Positions 1-11,692 are shown, counted from the stretch's first letter. The stretch is 64,000 bases of DNA from Sipunculus nudus (GCA_026874595.1 CM049317.1:61163618-61227617), one strand, 5' to 3'. A program made the numbers and translations. Notes: generated by a model from the sequence alone, not told the origin.

Positions 1-11
1 TCAACCACTTG

Positions 12-150
12 AATCAACACACAGCGGTCGTCTAGACCCACAAGATTTTATTTTCAACCGGGTGCATCAATACAGAGCGTTTGTTCAGGGCCACAATATT
101 TTTTTTTTCAATAACGTGCATCAACACACAGCGGTCGTCCAGATGAAAAC
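12..150. repeat. 54-bp minisatellite, about 2.5 units
   Basis: Three consecutive units begin near 12, 66 and 120, each starting with a variant of ATCAACACACAGCGGTCGTC. Spacing is 54 bp. The middle unit is more diverged. The array is cut by the window edge, so its full length is unknown. Confidence 0.7.
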
Positions 151-1885
151 AATATAAGGACATATCAGTATTGACTATACCAGCCCACCACAAAATGCAT
201 AAAGTATGAAGGCAAATACAAATTATAGAATGTTTTATTTCTCATTTTTGTCAATGTAAACTTCAATATAAAAAATACATGATTTCATTTATCCTGTAGG
301 CCAAGTTTACAAAGCATACATCAGACCAGTGGCACTGCACTGTCCAGTGACTAAACATTCATTTTGAAAGTGAAAAGCAAGTGAATGATAATGGCTGAAG
401 GCTGGGGACACCATGCAAACAGATTACAGTGTTGATTACACGTGTATTAATATCTACTGCAGTGTAGCTATGAGGAAGTAGTGCAAAGCGTATATCAGGT
501 GTCCAAGAGATGAGTAAGTAGCCCCATTTACACACGTTTTTCTGGAGTGTTCTACATTGTTTAGAGCGCTCCAAGTCCCCGAAACGCGCCAGATTTCGAG
601 GATTTTCGGTCTGAAGCGCGCTGCAAAATGACCAGCGTTTTGAGTCGGTTCTACTTTCTAGCGCGAGCCAGACAGCTTTTAGCGCGGCCTACATTTGTGC
701 TTCGTACGTATGTAAACAGAAAAGGAGCGCGCTATGTGTGTAAATGCAGTGCATTTGTTGGCCGGGCTAAGTGCTATGCGGCCAAACTTGACATGGTAGC
801 GCGTTCTAAATGGTCACTTGGTCCGGCACAGTGTGAACGCAAGACAAACTGTAGTCCGCTCCACATTTATTTGGACCAGTCTAGCTCGCGCCAAAATTTT
901 CTAGTGTAACTGGGGCTAATATTAATTGTAAAACGGGCAATGTGTGGAAACAGCTAGAACGTCGGCTTTAAGTCGCTTGCTTGTCTTTGCTGCTGATTAA
1001 AATTCGTTGTTATTTAAACCCTATATTGCTTTCTACACATTTATCATGACATATATTGCTGGAAATATCTATAACAACACATTCAATATAACCCAGCTAA
1101 TATTATGATAAAGTCTGTCTTGCTTGTTTTAAAACATAAGGCTGGCGTATATGTCATATATTCGTTGTGCAAGTGTAATTTGTGGTCCCGATCAACAGTC
1201 ACGGAACCAGTCGCATAGCCCAGCAAACAGACATGTATTATTGTAAACATGGTATTTCCTGGCCTATAACTATCACTTTTATGGCATTTATTTTTTTATC
1301 AAGAACGCCCGTTAACCGGGTTCTAAAAATAGCCTATAACGCCACATTTTTTGCTGCCAAACAAATCCTATCTTCTCTTCAGGCCTCACATAGACTGGCC
1401 CCCCAAGCCTGCATTGTACAAGCACAGTTCCGGGCCTAATAGACCTTTGTTTTACGTGGTCATTCGTGAACCTGACCTCCAAATTCAACTGCATTCACTA
1501 CCATCTCGCTGGTTTTGCAACAATTCTCCTTGTGTTTCAGTTTGACCGACCTGGTTTTTAGAAGGGCCATAACAATAGATGGAAGTCGTGACGTCATCAC
1601 CCGGTATCGTGTCGTAAACGTTAGTTGTATTATCGTAGATCTCGTATACTGGAGGCGGGTTTGGGGGACACTCGCTCGTCGGCCGAGGATCTTCCGTCAG
1701 TGTTCTACAAAGAGGAATATGTGAAACAGTTCATTATTTGACTGATACATAATTAATTGACTCTGATACTTTCTTCTTTATTAACCTTAAGGACTAGTTC
1801 TTTAAGAAATTGAATGTTCTACAAGGCTCTTATAGTTTTACCTGTGTTTGTTTGTTCTTAACAAGATGAACAAAAACTACGGTAC
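151..1885. other. No recognisable gene
   Basis: Short open frames occur on both strands, the longest being 93 codons at 628-909 (+). None shows a domain, a family motif or paired splice sites that I recognise. The stretch around 540-900 is richer in CpG and GCGC than its surroundings. I see no repeat copy of it elsewhere in the window. Confidence 0.5.
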
Positions 1886-1889
1886 TGGC

Positions 1890-2045
1890 TCTCACGACAC
1901 ATTTGAGAGGAATAGCATATGGGCCAGTGAAGGCCTCGATATATTGTGGTGTGGACCCGGATGTAGTAAAGGGACCGATCCGGGGGACTGCTTTGCCTTG
2001 GCGGAGGTGTGCGCTCTCTTGAGTGCCTGTCTATTTTTATAAACT
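1890..2045 (+). repeat. Dispersed repeat fragment (GCGGAGGT..TGCGCTCTC core)
   Basis: The segment ending CTTGGCGGAGGTGTGCGCTC followed by TTGAGTGC is closely matched at about 27035-27065, where it follows a longer conserved stretch from about 26870. Both copies also carry a variant of GATCCGG upstream. The open frame through it is better explained as a repeat than as a gene. Confidence 0.55.
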
Positions 2046-2344
2046 GACCCTACAATTATAATAGACTGCAATACCTTCTCTTTTTATTATCTGACTGTAT
2101 CTCTTTCTTTTTTATTAAGTTGATCCTACCAGTTCAATAAAAAAAATACTATCAGTTTTGAACTAATAAGACTTTTTGTGTTTTTTTAACCGAGTGTTAC
2201 GTTTCCTATTACTTGCGATATAACTGATTCTGCTTCCACTTATCAACTGATTTCATTGCCATCTAGCACTCCTTTCCCATTTATTAACTGCAGTGTTTAG
2301 TTACTGACTCAGCTACATGTGCTTCCTTTTGATATTTTAGCTTC

Positions 2345-2680
2345 TTGTATTAAAGCGACCTATTTACATACCAGTTATGTTCAATGTACATGACACAGTG
2401 TTTTCTCTGTCAGATATTAATGTATCTTAAAATATGTCGTCCTACAACCGTTTGCATACTCCTGTACACCAGTGAAAATAAGCTTGCACCGGGCGCGTTC
2501 AATGATAAAAAATATAAACAATGCGCATGCCACCTGGTGACCATACCGCACAACTCCACAAATCAAGATTTTTCGAGCTTCGTGCACACGGCCGGCCCTC
2601 TGGTCAGGCAATCTTGATATGGTATCCAAACACACGTGAAATGTGTATACTCACACACAGAACCATAACAATATATACAA
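2345..2680 (+). repeat. Dispersed repeat shared with lectin introns
   Basis: This begins near AAAGCGACCTATTTACATACC and passes through TTGCACCGGG and CACAAATCAAGA to the ACACACAGA region. The same order of landmarks is seen at about 35535-35925 (+), 9040-9410 (-) and 55240-55620 (-), the last three lying in the equivalent intron of lectin copies C, A and B. It is therefore a mobile or dispersed family, not unique sequence. Confidence 0.6.
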
Positions 2681-3082
2681 CAGGTTAAATGTAGTGTAAG
2701 TCCGTCGAGTATGATGGTTTTGCTCGGAAACTGTTTGTAATCAGCCATAATGACCACCATAATTAATACACACAAATTATCACTATAAAAACTAATGCAT
2801 CATTACATTATGACTGTAGTACTACGTGGTCATCAGAATGTAAGTGTAAATAGAGGGCACATAGCGGAGCGCATATACCTCGACTGAGGTAAAAACGAGG
2901 GATTCAAATCTGGAATACTCTTTCAATAAGTAAACATAAGCTTTAAAACCTCAGATCCACCGTCGGACCTCACGTTTATCTTAAACAATGGTCAGGGATC
3001 GAGGAAACAGCGTTCATACAAATGCTTTTAAACACTAAGAATTTACGGAATCATTCTAAATGCAGTCATTATTTTGTGTGTG

Positions 3083-3086
<4 letters not shown>

Positions 3087-3145
<59 letters not shown>

Positions 3146-3440
3146 CCCTCCGAATTACGCAATAGAGAGGTGCCCTTAGTAGGGAGATTATAGGTTTCGG
3201 GTCCTACATTCAAGAGACTGCCCTTAAGTGGCCGTAAATTTGAGGTGCTCTTAGTACAGAGGTGCCTGCAAGGAGAGGTTCCACTGTATATATATATATA
3301 TATATGTACAGTGAAACCTGTGTAATAAGACCAGCCGCGGGACTGGCCAAAAGTGATCTTAATACACATGAGGTCTTGTAAGACATATCAGTTATAACCA
3401 AGCTTTCGGTTCACTCAAGGGTGTGACAAGTGGTTTTTCA
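3087..3440. repeat. (TA)n tract and facing repeat termini
   Basis: A (TA)n tract to about 3140 is followed by a roughly 150-bp segment ending AGGTTCCACTGTA, then a short TA tract, then TACAGTGAAACCTG and more repeat-like sequence. The two termini are inverted relative to each other. A related AATGAAACCTACCTTAGCG end with a GCGGCCACC segment lies at about 15085 and 61308. This looks like two short DNA-element remnants facing each other. No transposase is visible. Confidence 0.45.
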
Positions 3441-3699
3441 GACAAATTCCAATGTATATTGATATATGGCTCATAAAAGTTCAAACGATTGTTTTGTAAG
3501 TTCTTGTAAGTTTACATTTACTTCCCCTCCCCAGAATAAGAAACGTTCACCAACCTTCCTCGCCATTTTTTCACACGGCACACTATTATTCCGAATAAAA
3601 CCAAAAGAAATCCCGCTAATAAACCAAAACATAATGCAGCATAAATGTTTACGGTAGGCACTGCATCTGCAATATAAAGATACGGATAAGATAAGATAA

Positions 3700-4260
3700 T
3701 ATCAATGGCAAGTTACTTGAAGAATATAGACACGTGAATAGACACGATAAAGAATTATAAGTGTAAGATAAGAGATAAGTGATGTCATTTAATGATAGGG
3801 ATAAGGATATATATGAACCTAAAAAGTGTTCCCAGTTCTGATAAAGAGACAATAAAAAATGTAGAATCCTTGTTATACATATTAAACCACTTTGAAAATA
3901 CACCCAAGTATATACCATATTTTATTTACATATATAAGACACAATTAACTGATTTATAAAATATAGCTTGACATTAAAGACGTTAAATGAATATCCACAG
4001 GGTGTATATAACATATGAGATAGTTGAAGTCATATATTGATAAAGATAAGGATAGATATTAACCTAGTCAATTATCCTATATTTACGATGAAGAGGCAAT
4101 AAATATGGTTTATCCATGTTATGCATATAAAAACCACTTTGATTATGTTAAGAAAAATATACCTGTATATTTTATATAAATAAATGAGACACAATTACCT
4201 CATGTATAAAATGTATCTTGACATTATAGACGTTTAATGAGCATTCACAGGGTGTGTAGA
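3700..4260. repeat. Two-unit tandem duplication, about 250 bp
   Basis: The segment containing GACGTTAAATGAATATCCAC near 3978 is repeated as GACGTTTAATGAGCATTCAC near 4229. The preceding 200 bp also align, with AAACCACTTTGA, GAGACAATAA-like and GACACAATTA landmarks. The units are clearly diverged. Confidence 0.55.
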
Positions 4261-4334
4261 TTGCCAGATTAATAGCAAACCATGAAGCCAGATCAGTTAC
4301 CGATGAACCGAAGTATAATTGAACTATTGATGCT

Positions 4335-6422
4335 CAGACATGGGGTAATAGTAATAAGTAATAGTAATAGTAATAGACTATTACAGCTTTTCCCATGTAA
4401 TAGTAATAGTAATAGAAATAGACTAAACAATCTGAGCTGAAATAGTAATAGTAATAGAAACAGAAGGCAAAGTAATAGAGTAATACATATTACTTTCTAT
4501 TACTTCCTGTGAGCCCCTTGATCATGAAGCATATCAGCAAATAATGCTGAACAGAATCAGTTCTTGTCCAGTAATTGCCCAGGATGTGCCTATTGTTGAG
4601 GCAAGCATGGGCTAGCTGCCACATTGCTGGTGACAACTGGTGCTAATTCCATAGAAGTGCTGGACAGAGAAGGTCACAGCCGAATAAGTTACCTGGCACA
4701 ATCTGACCTTTGATTAGTAAACCATGGATAAACAGAGGCATGTTTGATGTTAAGAGACAGATAAATAGTGTATTATTATTGTGACATGTACATCTTATCT
4801 CACATCCATCAACCCATATGCATATTCTGAAATGTACCTAGATTTGTTTTCACAAGCCAGTTTGCATCTTAATAATACAGATTGCAATAACACACATTCA
4901 AGAAAGTATAACATAGAACTAAATAAAAAGCAGACCAAAATGTTCATGATAAGCAAATGGTGTTTTCACTACCCATGACATATGAAGCCTACAATGCTAT
5001 AAACTCATACCAGTACTACAATCACTTAGAAAAAAAGTCATACTGCAGGCACATGTATTATCTAGTTAATTTATATACATATTCTTTTAAAACTATTCTT
5101 TTAATACTGGTCTGTTATTTCATAGTACCAATTTTGCAGACCTTCATTCAGTATCTAAAATTATGTTAATTCATATTTTGAAAATTAAATTCACCATTTT
5201 TTCCACGATATTTATTTATTTTTTATATAATATGAGAATATAAGTAAATGTTAATATTTTATTATTTAATATAAGAAATTTTTATATCAAATAATTAATT
5301 TTTTTTTATGTAAAAAATTTAAAGAATAAGATAGTTTAATACCAAATTTAATGTGAAAGTGATTTAAAAAATATTTTATTTGTTTTGTAAAATTGATGTT
5401 AGTTTAAATCACTCCCAATATTCCTTAATTATCCTATGCTGGATTTGCTGCAATAGAGAAGGGCATGCCTAAAGAATAAAAGCCATGCATGTTACCATTT
5501 TTGTAAAGTTTACCATCTCTCTGTTCACTCTCAAGATGTACTGTGATGGAACAAAACATGGCATCACATCCAAATGAACATACACCTGAGAAGATGGGGT
5601 ACTTTTGTCTCCAGTTTGGTTCTGTCCAGAATCATGACATAAACAGTATTTTTATTGGATATATTTATAAGGATTTGGAAACAGGACACAGCCCTACATA
5701 AATTCCTCTCCTGATACATACATAAGGGACTGAATTGTCAGCTTTGATACTAAATAATAATATGCAATAATCATGAATAATTCCTCTGGAAACAAATTTT
5801 AGTTAAACCGAAAATCTTTATTTATTAACTATGAGAAAGAAAATTGAATCTATACGGAATTCTCTATATAAAAAAATTATGTGAAATAAATCTGAAATAA
5901 TATAAAATGTACAAGTATGCATATAATTATAAAGCAATACTTTACTTATCCCAGGGCCTTTACAATGGGTTGCTTTTAAATTACATGTATTCAAGAGTTC
6001 TTACAATTATCTTATAATTTCGACTTGAAACGCCCCAATAACAATCATTGAGTTTTCAAAACATATAAAAAAAAACAGAATTAAAGAAGCTGAAATAATT
6101 AATATCCCAAGTATCATTAGACTTCTTGTAAATGACAGACACAGTATAAGAAAACTGTGTAGATAACTGGATGATATAGGTGCTTGCAATATTATTTAAA
6201 CGTGTGATTGTAGTGCTAGTTTATAGCACTCATGGCTGCGCAAGGTCTAGAATCCTGCCATCAGTTTGAGTAATAGTAATAGTAATAGTAATAGATACCC
6301 CAGTAATAGTAATAGTAATAGTAATAGAAGATAAAATGTGGTAATAGTAATAGTAATAATAATATCAGAAATTGAAAGTAATAGTAATAGTAATAGAACA
6401 ACTGTAATAGACCCCATGTCTG
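4335..6422. mobile_element. hAT-like element, 2.1 kb, probably non-autonomous
   Basis: The left end reads CAGACATGGGGT and the right end is its exact inverted copy, ACCCCATGTCTG. The element is flanked by a perfect 8-bp direct repeat, TTGATGCT (4327-4334 and 6423-6430). A short terminal inverted repeat beginning CA, plus an 8-bp target duplication, is the hAT signature. Just inside each end are long runs of the hexamer TAATAG in the same strand sense (about 4345-4490 and 6265-6415). The 1.7-kb interior is AT-rich. No transposase domain is recognisable in any frame; the longest open frames are about 70 codons. It is probably mobilised by a hAT transposase encoded elsewhere. Confidence 0.8.
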
Positions 6423-6559
6423 TTGATGCTTATGGCTAATGCAATAACGATAAAATATTGTGGTCGGCGATCAACTTTTGAAAGGTTCGGGTTTACACCC
6501 CAGTCCGCCGCAGTGTGGCACGTGGAAGCGTAAGGAACATTTATATAGCTCAAATTAAT

Positions 6560-6960
6560 AGACCTTTACTTTCCATTGCACGTAAAGATCGTCTGCTGTG
6601 TTTGGGTCCAAGATTCAGGAATGCTGGTTTTGTCGTATGAAATGATAGACGCTACACCATGGTTTTGGCCGTTAAAGATAAGGTAGTTAATTATTGTGTT
6701 TATAATTTTACCTTCTTTATAATACAGCAAAATGTGATCTCTTTAGTCAATATAACGGACCCGAACACTCAATGTCATTCGTCGCCAACAGATGTCGCTA
6801 CTTTAGTGGGACTTGCCTGTTATTCAGAAATCAGGAGCTATGGAAGATAATTGGGTTCCTTCGTATTTTCGATTCTTATTTTTCCTTTGTTTTTATAGTT
6901 CATACATCAATATTATTTGTGCACAAAAATACTTGATAACATAAGATAAAATATCTCACT
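6560..6960. repeat. Left end of lectin copy A homology, diverged
   Basis: The segment with CCAAGATTCAGGAATGCTGG near 6607 and a GCCAACAGATGTCGC stretch near 6786 aligns with about 49200-49300 and 38150-38200. These lie in the same relative position next to lectin copies B and C. It is 3' flank or a distal intron of the lectin gene. No exon is visible. Confidence 0.5.
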
Positions 6961-6974
6961 CTCAAGCAGCATAC

Positions 6975-7022
6975 CTGTCGTGTAATTTGACTCTGTAGAA
7001 CCTGTTGTCATATACAGCGTTC
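6975..7022 (-). CDS. Lectin gene A, exon 7: Thr/Ser linker
   Basis: This 48-bp exon has acceptor GTATCTGTCGCAG and donor CGACAG|GTATGC. It continues the phase-1 pattern of the upstream exons and encodes about 16 residues rich in Thr, Ser and Gly (TLYMTTGSTESNYTT). It directly follows the last CTLD and would be a flexible, possibly O-glycosylated linker. The homologous positions in copies B (about 49.45 kb) and C (about 37.96 kb) have lost the AG acceptor. What follows it in copy A is not identifiable before the homology ends near 6.6 kb, so the gene's 3' end is unknown. Confidence 0.5.
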
Positions 7023-7462
7023 CTGCGACAGATACATGAATGAAAAATTCAATATCCAATAGTGCACGAATGACATTTTGATTGCACCGCAGGTTAAACC
7101 AACATCTTGTTTGTATACGCAACTTACATGAAAAAAATACCGATAATACATGCGTTCTCTGATTATGTGTAGGTGTATATTTAGAGATAAAGAAAAGGAT
7201 ACTGCGAACTATAGGAGAGAGAAGGTTCATAACTACTATAAAACGCCAGCTTAACCACATACAAGAATACTGCATTTGACTAGATCTATGAAGCACCTGA
7301 ACAACGCAAATATGATAATTCATATTATAATAATTGATACTACTACTTCTACTTATACTACTACTTCTACAACTAGTACTACTACAATTAATTATAAAAA
7401 TAATAAAAAAATAATAAAATATAATAATCACAATAACATTAAAGTATTTTTTGTAGACATAC

Positions 7463-7615
7463 CTGTATTGCATATAAAATGATTTTGACTATCACAGTTC
7501 ACGGGAAGCCATTTTCTCTCTTTAGTCTCCATGACAACACATCTATTGTCAGCTTTGGTAAGAAGGTTTGGAACAAGTTCCGGCAACCAAGAAAACCTCG
7601 TCACCAACACTCCCC
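7463..7615 (-). CDS. Lectin gene A, exon 6: CTLD2 C-terminal half
   Basis: This 153-bp exon has acceptor GGTTGTAG and donor AATACAG|GTATGTC, with phase-1 ends on both sides. It supplies the C-terminal half of a second C-type lectin-like domain: the cysteines in NRC, VNC and FIC are the conserved second, third and fourth cysteines of the fold, with KWLP before VNC. The canonical WND calcium motif is replaced by WLP and no EPN or QPD tripeptide is present. Classical calcium-dependent sugar binding is therefore doubtful. The phase matches exon 5. It is the most diverged exon between copies A and B and is absent from copy C. Confidence 0.85.
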
Positions 7616-8507
7616 CTACAACCATAAATATATATACATATGTACATATATTTATATATATATATTATATTATATATCTATAAAAGTATATTTTATGTTT
7701 TTACATGACACACATGATGATACATCATATATACAACACGATTTTCACTCAAGGCTTGTTAGTATGTATATATATATATATATATATGCAGTATAAATAT
7801 TCGGTATAAACATTTAGACTGGTTGGTTGATGTGATTGCTTTATAACATTCCTCATAAATTTCGTCAAAATTTGGTTTATTTTGCACACAAAAAAGGGAT
7901 TACCTTCGAATTAAAATATACTTGTCAAGGAACTGACGTATTCAAATGTCTATAAGAAGATTATAATTGGCGACAATCTTGCCTTTCGGACATAAGAGAT
8001 TGAGTCTTCTGACAGTAGCTCCCATATTAGAGTTATTACTAGGCTAGCTCATCGTTTTTAAGACTAGATCATCATCTGATGTTAAAGTAGTAGGCTTAGG
8101 AAGCGGAAGTTCTCAATGTATATCCATTTCATGCAAAACAATAACGAGTTGAAAAATGACTATCAATTTATACACAATTTTTCACAAACTTGACACATTA
8201 GGATGATTATTTACACCATTAGAAACGGGGAAACCCGCCGGCAAAAGAGTGCAAATATATATATTGACATATCTATAACTTCAAAATCCTTGTTACATTT
8301 TAAAACTCAAAACAAGAGAAAAGATTATTTGTTAATCATATAATTTTTGAAAGGCATGATTTACTATCTTTGCATGGTTTCTTAGTGATTCCATGACAAT
8401 TTGAGAAATAACTCCACTGAGATAAATCTTTTTCTGTGTATAAATTGTTACCTACAGATAACTTTGTATAACCAGACTTGAGCAGTCGGGTATAACTTAA
8501 TATTTAC

Positions 8508-8732
8508 CTTTACCCGGTATTTCTGTATTCCATCCTCGGCGGTAAACCCCCATCCACGAGTCCTCTACGTAGTTTAAACCAGGTGTTGACCAGTTGACAT
8601 GCGCAGTGGCCAGATCCCCGCCGTTACCTATGCAAGCTGTCCTGGCATCGAACCACGTTAATTCTCTCTGTATCACCGAAACCCACTTGTGTGCAACCTT
8701 CTTGCACATATGGGCTCTACACGCGGATTCAT
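8508..8732 (-). CDS. Lectin gene A, exon 5: CTLD2 N-terminal half
   Basis: This 225-bp exon has acceptor CAATCTACAG and donor GTAAAG|GTAAATA. Translation starts ESACRAHMCKK and runs through HKWVSV, ELTWFDARTACIG and GGDLATAH to WMGVYRRGWN. This is the N-terminal half of a long-form CTLD: an extra N-terminal cysteine pair, the WxxAxxxC helix, the GGxLA turn and a WxG core strand. It joins exon 6 in frame to complete one CTLD of about 125 residues. It differs from copy B at seven nucleotides, five of them amino-acid changing. Confidence 0.9.
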
Positions 8733-8795
8733 CTGTAGATTGTAAGTGATCGTTAAGTCGTAAATATATATATATATATATATATATAAATATAA

Positions 8796-8848
<53 letters not shown>

Positions 8849-9423
8849 AATATATATGATTATGTCGCCGTGATGGAAAATTATTGTTGAATATATTATG
8901 CTGAAAGATGTGTTACTTTAAAGGTTCATAATTATTCATTTGTAATGATATGTGAATTAGAGATTCCCAGCAAAAACAATCCCGGCAGACGGCCTAAATA
9001 TTTCACGTTTACCTATTTTATAGTTCTGTTATTGTTCTGTGTGTGAGTAAACTCAGTCCATGTGTGTCTGTTTACCATAACAAGATTACGTGACCAGAGG
9101 TCAGACATTGCGCACGCGCGACAAATTCCAAACAAGGGGAAGAAACATGAAAAAAAAAAAAACACCGCTGAGAGGCTTAAAAACTCTTGATTTCTGAAGT
9201 TGTGCGGTACGGAATCCAGGTTGTGTTCGCCGCTATGTTTATGTTTTGGGTCAATATTCGCTCTTGCTGAAAGCTATTTTCCATTTGTCTAAAGGAGTGA
9301 GCAAACTGTTATATAAAATATTGATAGATAACATAATACTTTTAGGTGAATGCACTTTAATGCCGGTATACTTGGTATACCTGGTATGTGAATAGGTTTC
9401 TTTAAATAAACTTTTCTACTTAC

Positions 9424-9540
9424 CATCCCACTGACAGAGAAATCCCTTCGTCTTTGTAAAGCAATTTAGAGCGTAAGGTCCTTCTTTTCTACTTGCTCCA
9501 CAATCCCTGCCGGACTTTTCTCGAAAGAGCCCGTTTCCGC
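9424..9540 (-). CDS. Lectin gene A, exon 4: CTLD1 C-terminal part
   Basis: This 117-bp exon has acceptor TTTACTCTTAG and a strong donor, GATG|GTAAGTAG. It encodes GNGLFREKSGRDCGAS then YALNCFTKTKGFLCQWD. The cysteines in RDC, LNC and FLC are the last three canonical cysteines of a CTLD. The exon is identical in copy B and has an intact homologue in copy C at 35075-35191. A W..WND motif is lacking, so CTLD1 is also unlikely to bind calcium in the usual way. Confidence 0.9.
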
Positions 9541-10143
9541 CTAAGAGTAAACAATGCAAGCATGAGAATAACATTGAATGAATGAATTAGTAAGGATGAG
9601 TTACAAAGACCTCAATTTAAAAGCATGTTTTTGTTACGGTGACTTTAATACCAAGGGCATTTGAGGCCGTATTAATTATATATAAAATAAATCTGTATAG
9701 GCAAATTCACATGCATGAAAGATGAATGATGTATCACCCTCTAAATTCACACACGTAATATATATATGATTAAATATTCACAAGGATGTATTAAATTAAT
9801 GATATATGAACAATACAGGGTATAAATATATGTGTCTGTGCGTATTTGTATGTATAGATAAACACATTGTGAATTCAAAGATGATGCTGTTTCGTTCTAC
9901 CATTCCTGTCAATATGACAGAACACCGATGTATCGTATATCCTTAACTTTTTCAGACACGAGGAAATGATTAAATGGTTACTTTAGTTACTTTAAATGGT
10001 TACTTTAATATTTAGTTTCTTAATGACAGTTAGCGACATTTATCAGCACTGTAATTAATGATAACAAAATATATATACAGAGTCACCCTATGTATGTGTA
10101 CTAGTCATAATAAAGAATATGGTAATTACCAGGCCCTACTGAC

Positions 10144-10314
10144 CATAGCGACTGCCGTTTGTTAGCATCCAGCCTGGATCGTCAGACCTTAGTATGTTCA
10201 GCCACAGTGTGGATATGTTTAATGAAAGTCTGTCTTCTTTTCCTGACATGTCGCCAGGCCCAAGTAACGTGGACCCAATAGATTCACAGAAGTGCTTGGC
10301 TTTTTTAAATGTGC
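10144..10314 (-). CDS. Lectin gene A, exon 3: CTLD1 central part
   Basis: This 171-bp exon has a pyrimidine-rich acceptor, CATTCCTCTAG, and a slightly weak donor, TATG|GTCAGT. It encodes TFKKAKHFCESIGSTLLG, the first helix of a CTLD with its conserved cysteine, then STLWLNILRSDDPGWMLTNG, the WLN/WxxTNG core. The donor was chosen because it is the only one joining exon 4 in frame (phase 1); the next GT is preceded by an in-frame TAG. It is identical in copy B over all 171 bases. In copy C both splice sites are lost and a TGA interrupts the frame. Confidence 0.85.
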
Positions 10315-10372
10315 CTAGAGGAATGTTAAAAAGGGATAATACATTAATATAACGCAACTGTGTTGTCATTGG

Positions 10373-10378
<6 letters not shown>

Positions 10379-10424
<46 letters not shown>
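10379..10424. repeat. (TA)n tract upstream of exon 3
   Basis: A pure TA dinucleotide run lies just 5' (in gene sense) of exon 3. A longer one is present at the same place in copy B (about 56493-56580) and in copy C (33909-33952). Further TA runs recur at matched intron positions, for example 8765-8845, 10715-10752 and 14280-14312. Open frames of alternating Tyr and Ile across them are artefacts. Confidence 0.8.
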
Positions 10425-10426
<2 letters not shown>

Positions 10427-10520
10427 CAAAACACAACTACCGCGGTTTGTAGGGCCTCTGTATGTATATAGCCAGTTTAGCGTTCTACCCGTTTAACAAA
10501 TATAAAAAAATGTATATATA

Positions 10521-10551
<31 letters not shown>

Positions 10552-10708
10552 TATATACATATTGAGGAACCTTTATTGGAGAGATTGTTTAATTATTATC
10601 AGTCTTATTGATGTGTATACCCATGGTTTTATTCAAGGAAATTATTATATTTTAAAGGTTACATTAGACAGGTTGTCATTCAAACACACACCCTCACACC
10701 CGCTCTCT

Positions 10709-10763
<55 letters not shown>

Positions 10764-11449
10764 CATGTGCATATATATTTAAATACATGCATACATACTT
10801 ACATAAACAGAGTGGAATCTATAAATGTAAATATACAGCAAATTGTTTAGTTTTAACATGTAGAGTGCAGTTCGCGGTGTGACCACCGTTACGACTTAAT
10901 TTTATGTAAGTCATTTTAACCTGACCTATTATAACATCCTTGGGTGTCTAGTTTCAGCAATGAGACCTGAGCCGAAGTCAAAAGAGCAGAGGGATCTGAA
11001 AATTTTCCACTGATTTTGTTTGACACAAAAGAGGAAATTATTCAGCATATAACTATTTGTTGATCATCTGTAAAATAGTCTTTGCAAGCAGATGATGCAA
11101 TATTTAATGTTGGTCATTGTTAGTAATATAGCACTCCAGCCTGTAAAATAAAGGCGCAGTTACATAATTATGTATAACACAGCTATGTACACAGCAGTTT
11201 AAACACATACATGTGAGCGACGGCATGAAATAGGAACCAATGAACAAGTAAATGTAACTGATCAGCCCCCTCCAGAATATAACTGAAAACCCACACATGT
11301 GTATTTTCGTATGTTTTTTTTTTTATTTCACTATGTATACATTTTTCGTTGGAGGATTTTTTAATGCTAGTTTAACTAAATCTATACATCTGGAGAATTC
11401 CGTGACAGGGCATTATCACACACTTTCTCTCATTTTGTAACCTGGTGTT

Positions 11450-11692
11450 AACCAGACCCGGTGACTACTGCACCTGCGGGCCCTATGTTTGTATTCATAC
11501 CCATTGGTGGATGACACCACTGAGGACCCCCGAAACACGGCCGTTGCGAATGGTCTTCTTATTAAGCCTGCAGAGCGTTTCCCCTGGGTGGGGACCGACC
11601 GTGAACAATCTCACCGCCTCGGCTGAGATTCGAACTCAGGATCTCACGGCTTTGAGTCCAATGCTCTACCCCCAGCCACAGAAACCGACCTG
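11450..11692 (-). repeat. tRNA-derived SINE
   Basis: Read on the minus strand, the head has a box-A-like TGGCTGGGGGTAGAGCA, then a box B GTTCGAATC about 35 bases later, within a tRNA-like sequence with no sensible acceptor stem. A tRNA-unrelated body follows (CGGTCGGTCCCCACCC). Equivalent copies are at 57640-57895 (-) and 33145-33420 (+), each in the same intron of lectin copies B and C. The insertion therefore predates all three copies. The exact tail is not defined. Confidence 0.65.

Noticed and set aside
628-909. 93-codon plus-strand frame near the window start
   Set aside because: No domain, no signal peptide, no splice support; rich in Arg/Cys as expected from GC-richer non-coding DNA.
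1848-2042. 64-codon frame ending in LAEVCALLS
   Set aside because: Overlaps a dispersed repeat present elsewhere in the window.
6007-6189. Hydrophobic minus-strand frame as a transmembrane exon of the lectin
   Set aside because: It lies inside the hAT-like element, so it cannot be a native exon of the gene; the hydrophobic runs are short and interrupted.
6913-7473. 186-codon minus-strand open frame
   Set aside because: Mostly low-complexity intron (Ile/Phe/Tyr and Ser/Thr runs). Only the 48-bp segment at 6975-7022, in the phase set by splice sites, is kept as an exon.
10526-10882. Plus-strand frames with long Tyr-Ile runs (also 33848, 36100, 54000, 56252 and 56686)
   Set aside because: They are translations of (TA)n microsatellites.
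11620-11692. Functional tRNA gene on the minus strand
   Set aside because: Box A and B are recognisable but there is no acceptor-stem pairing and a SINE body follows; the same sequence occurs at three duplicated sites.
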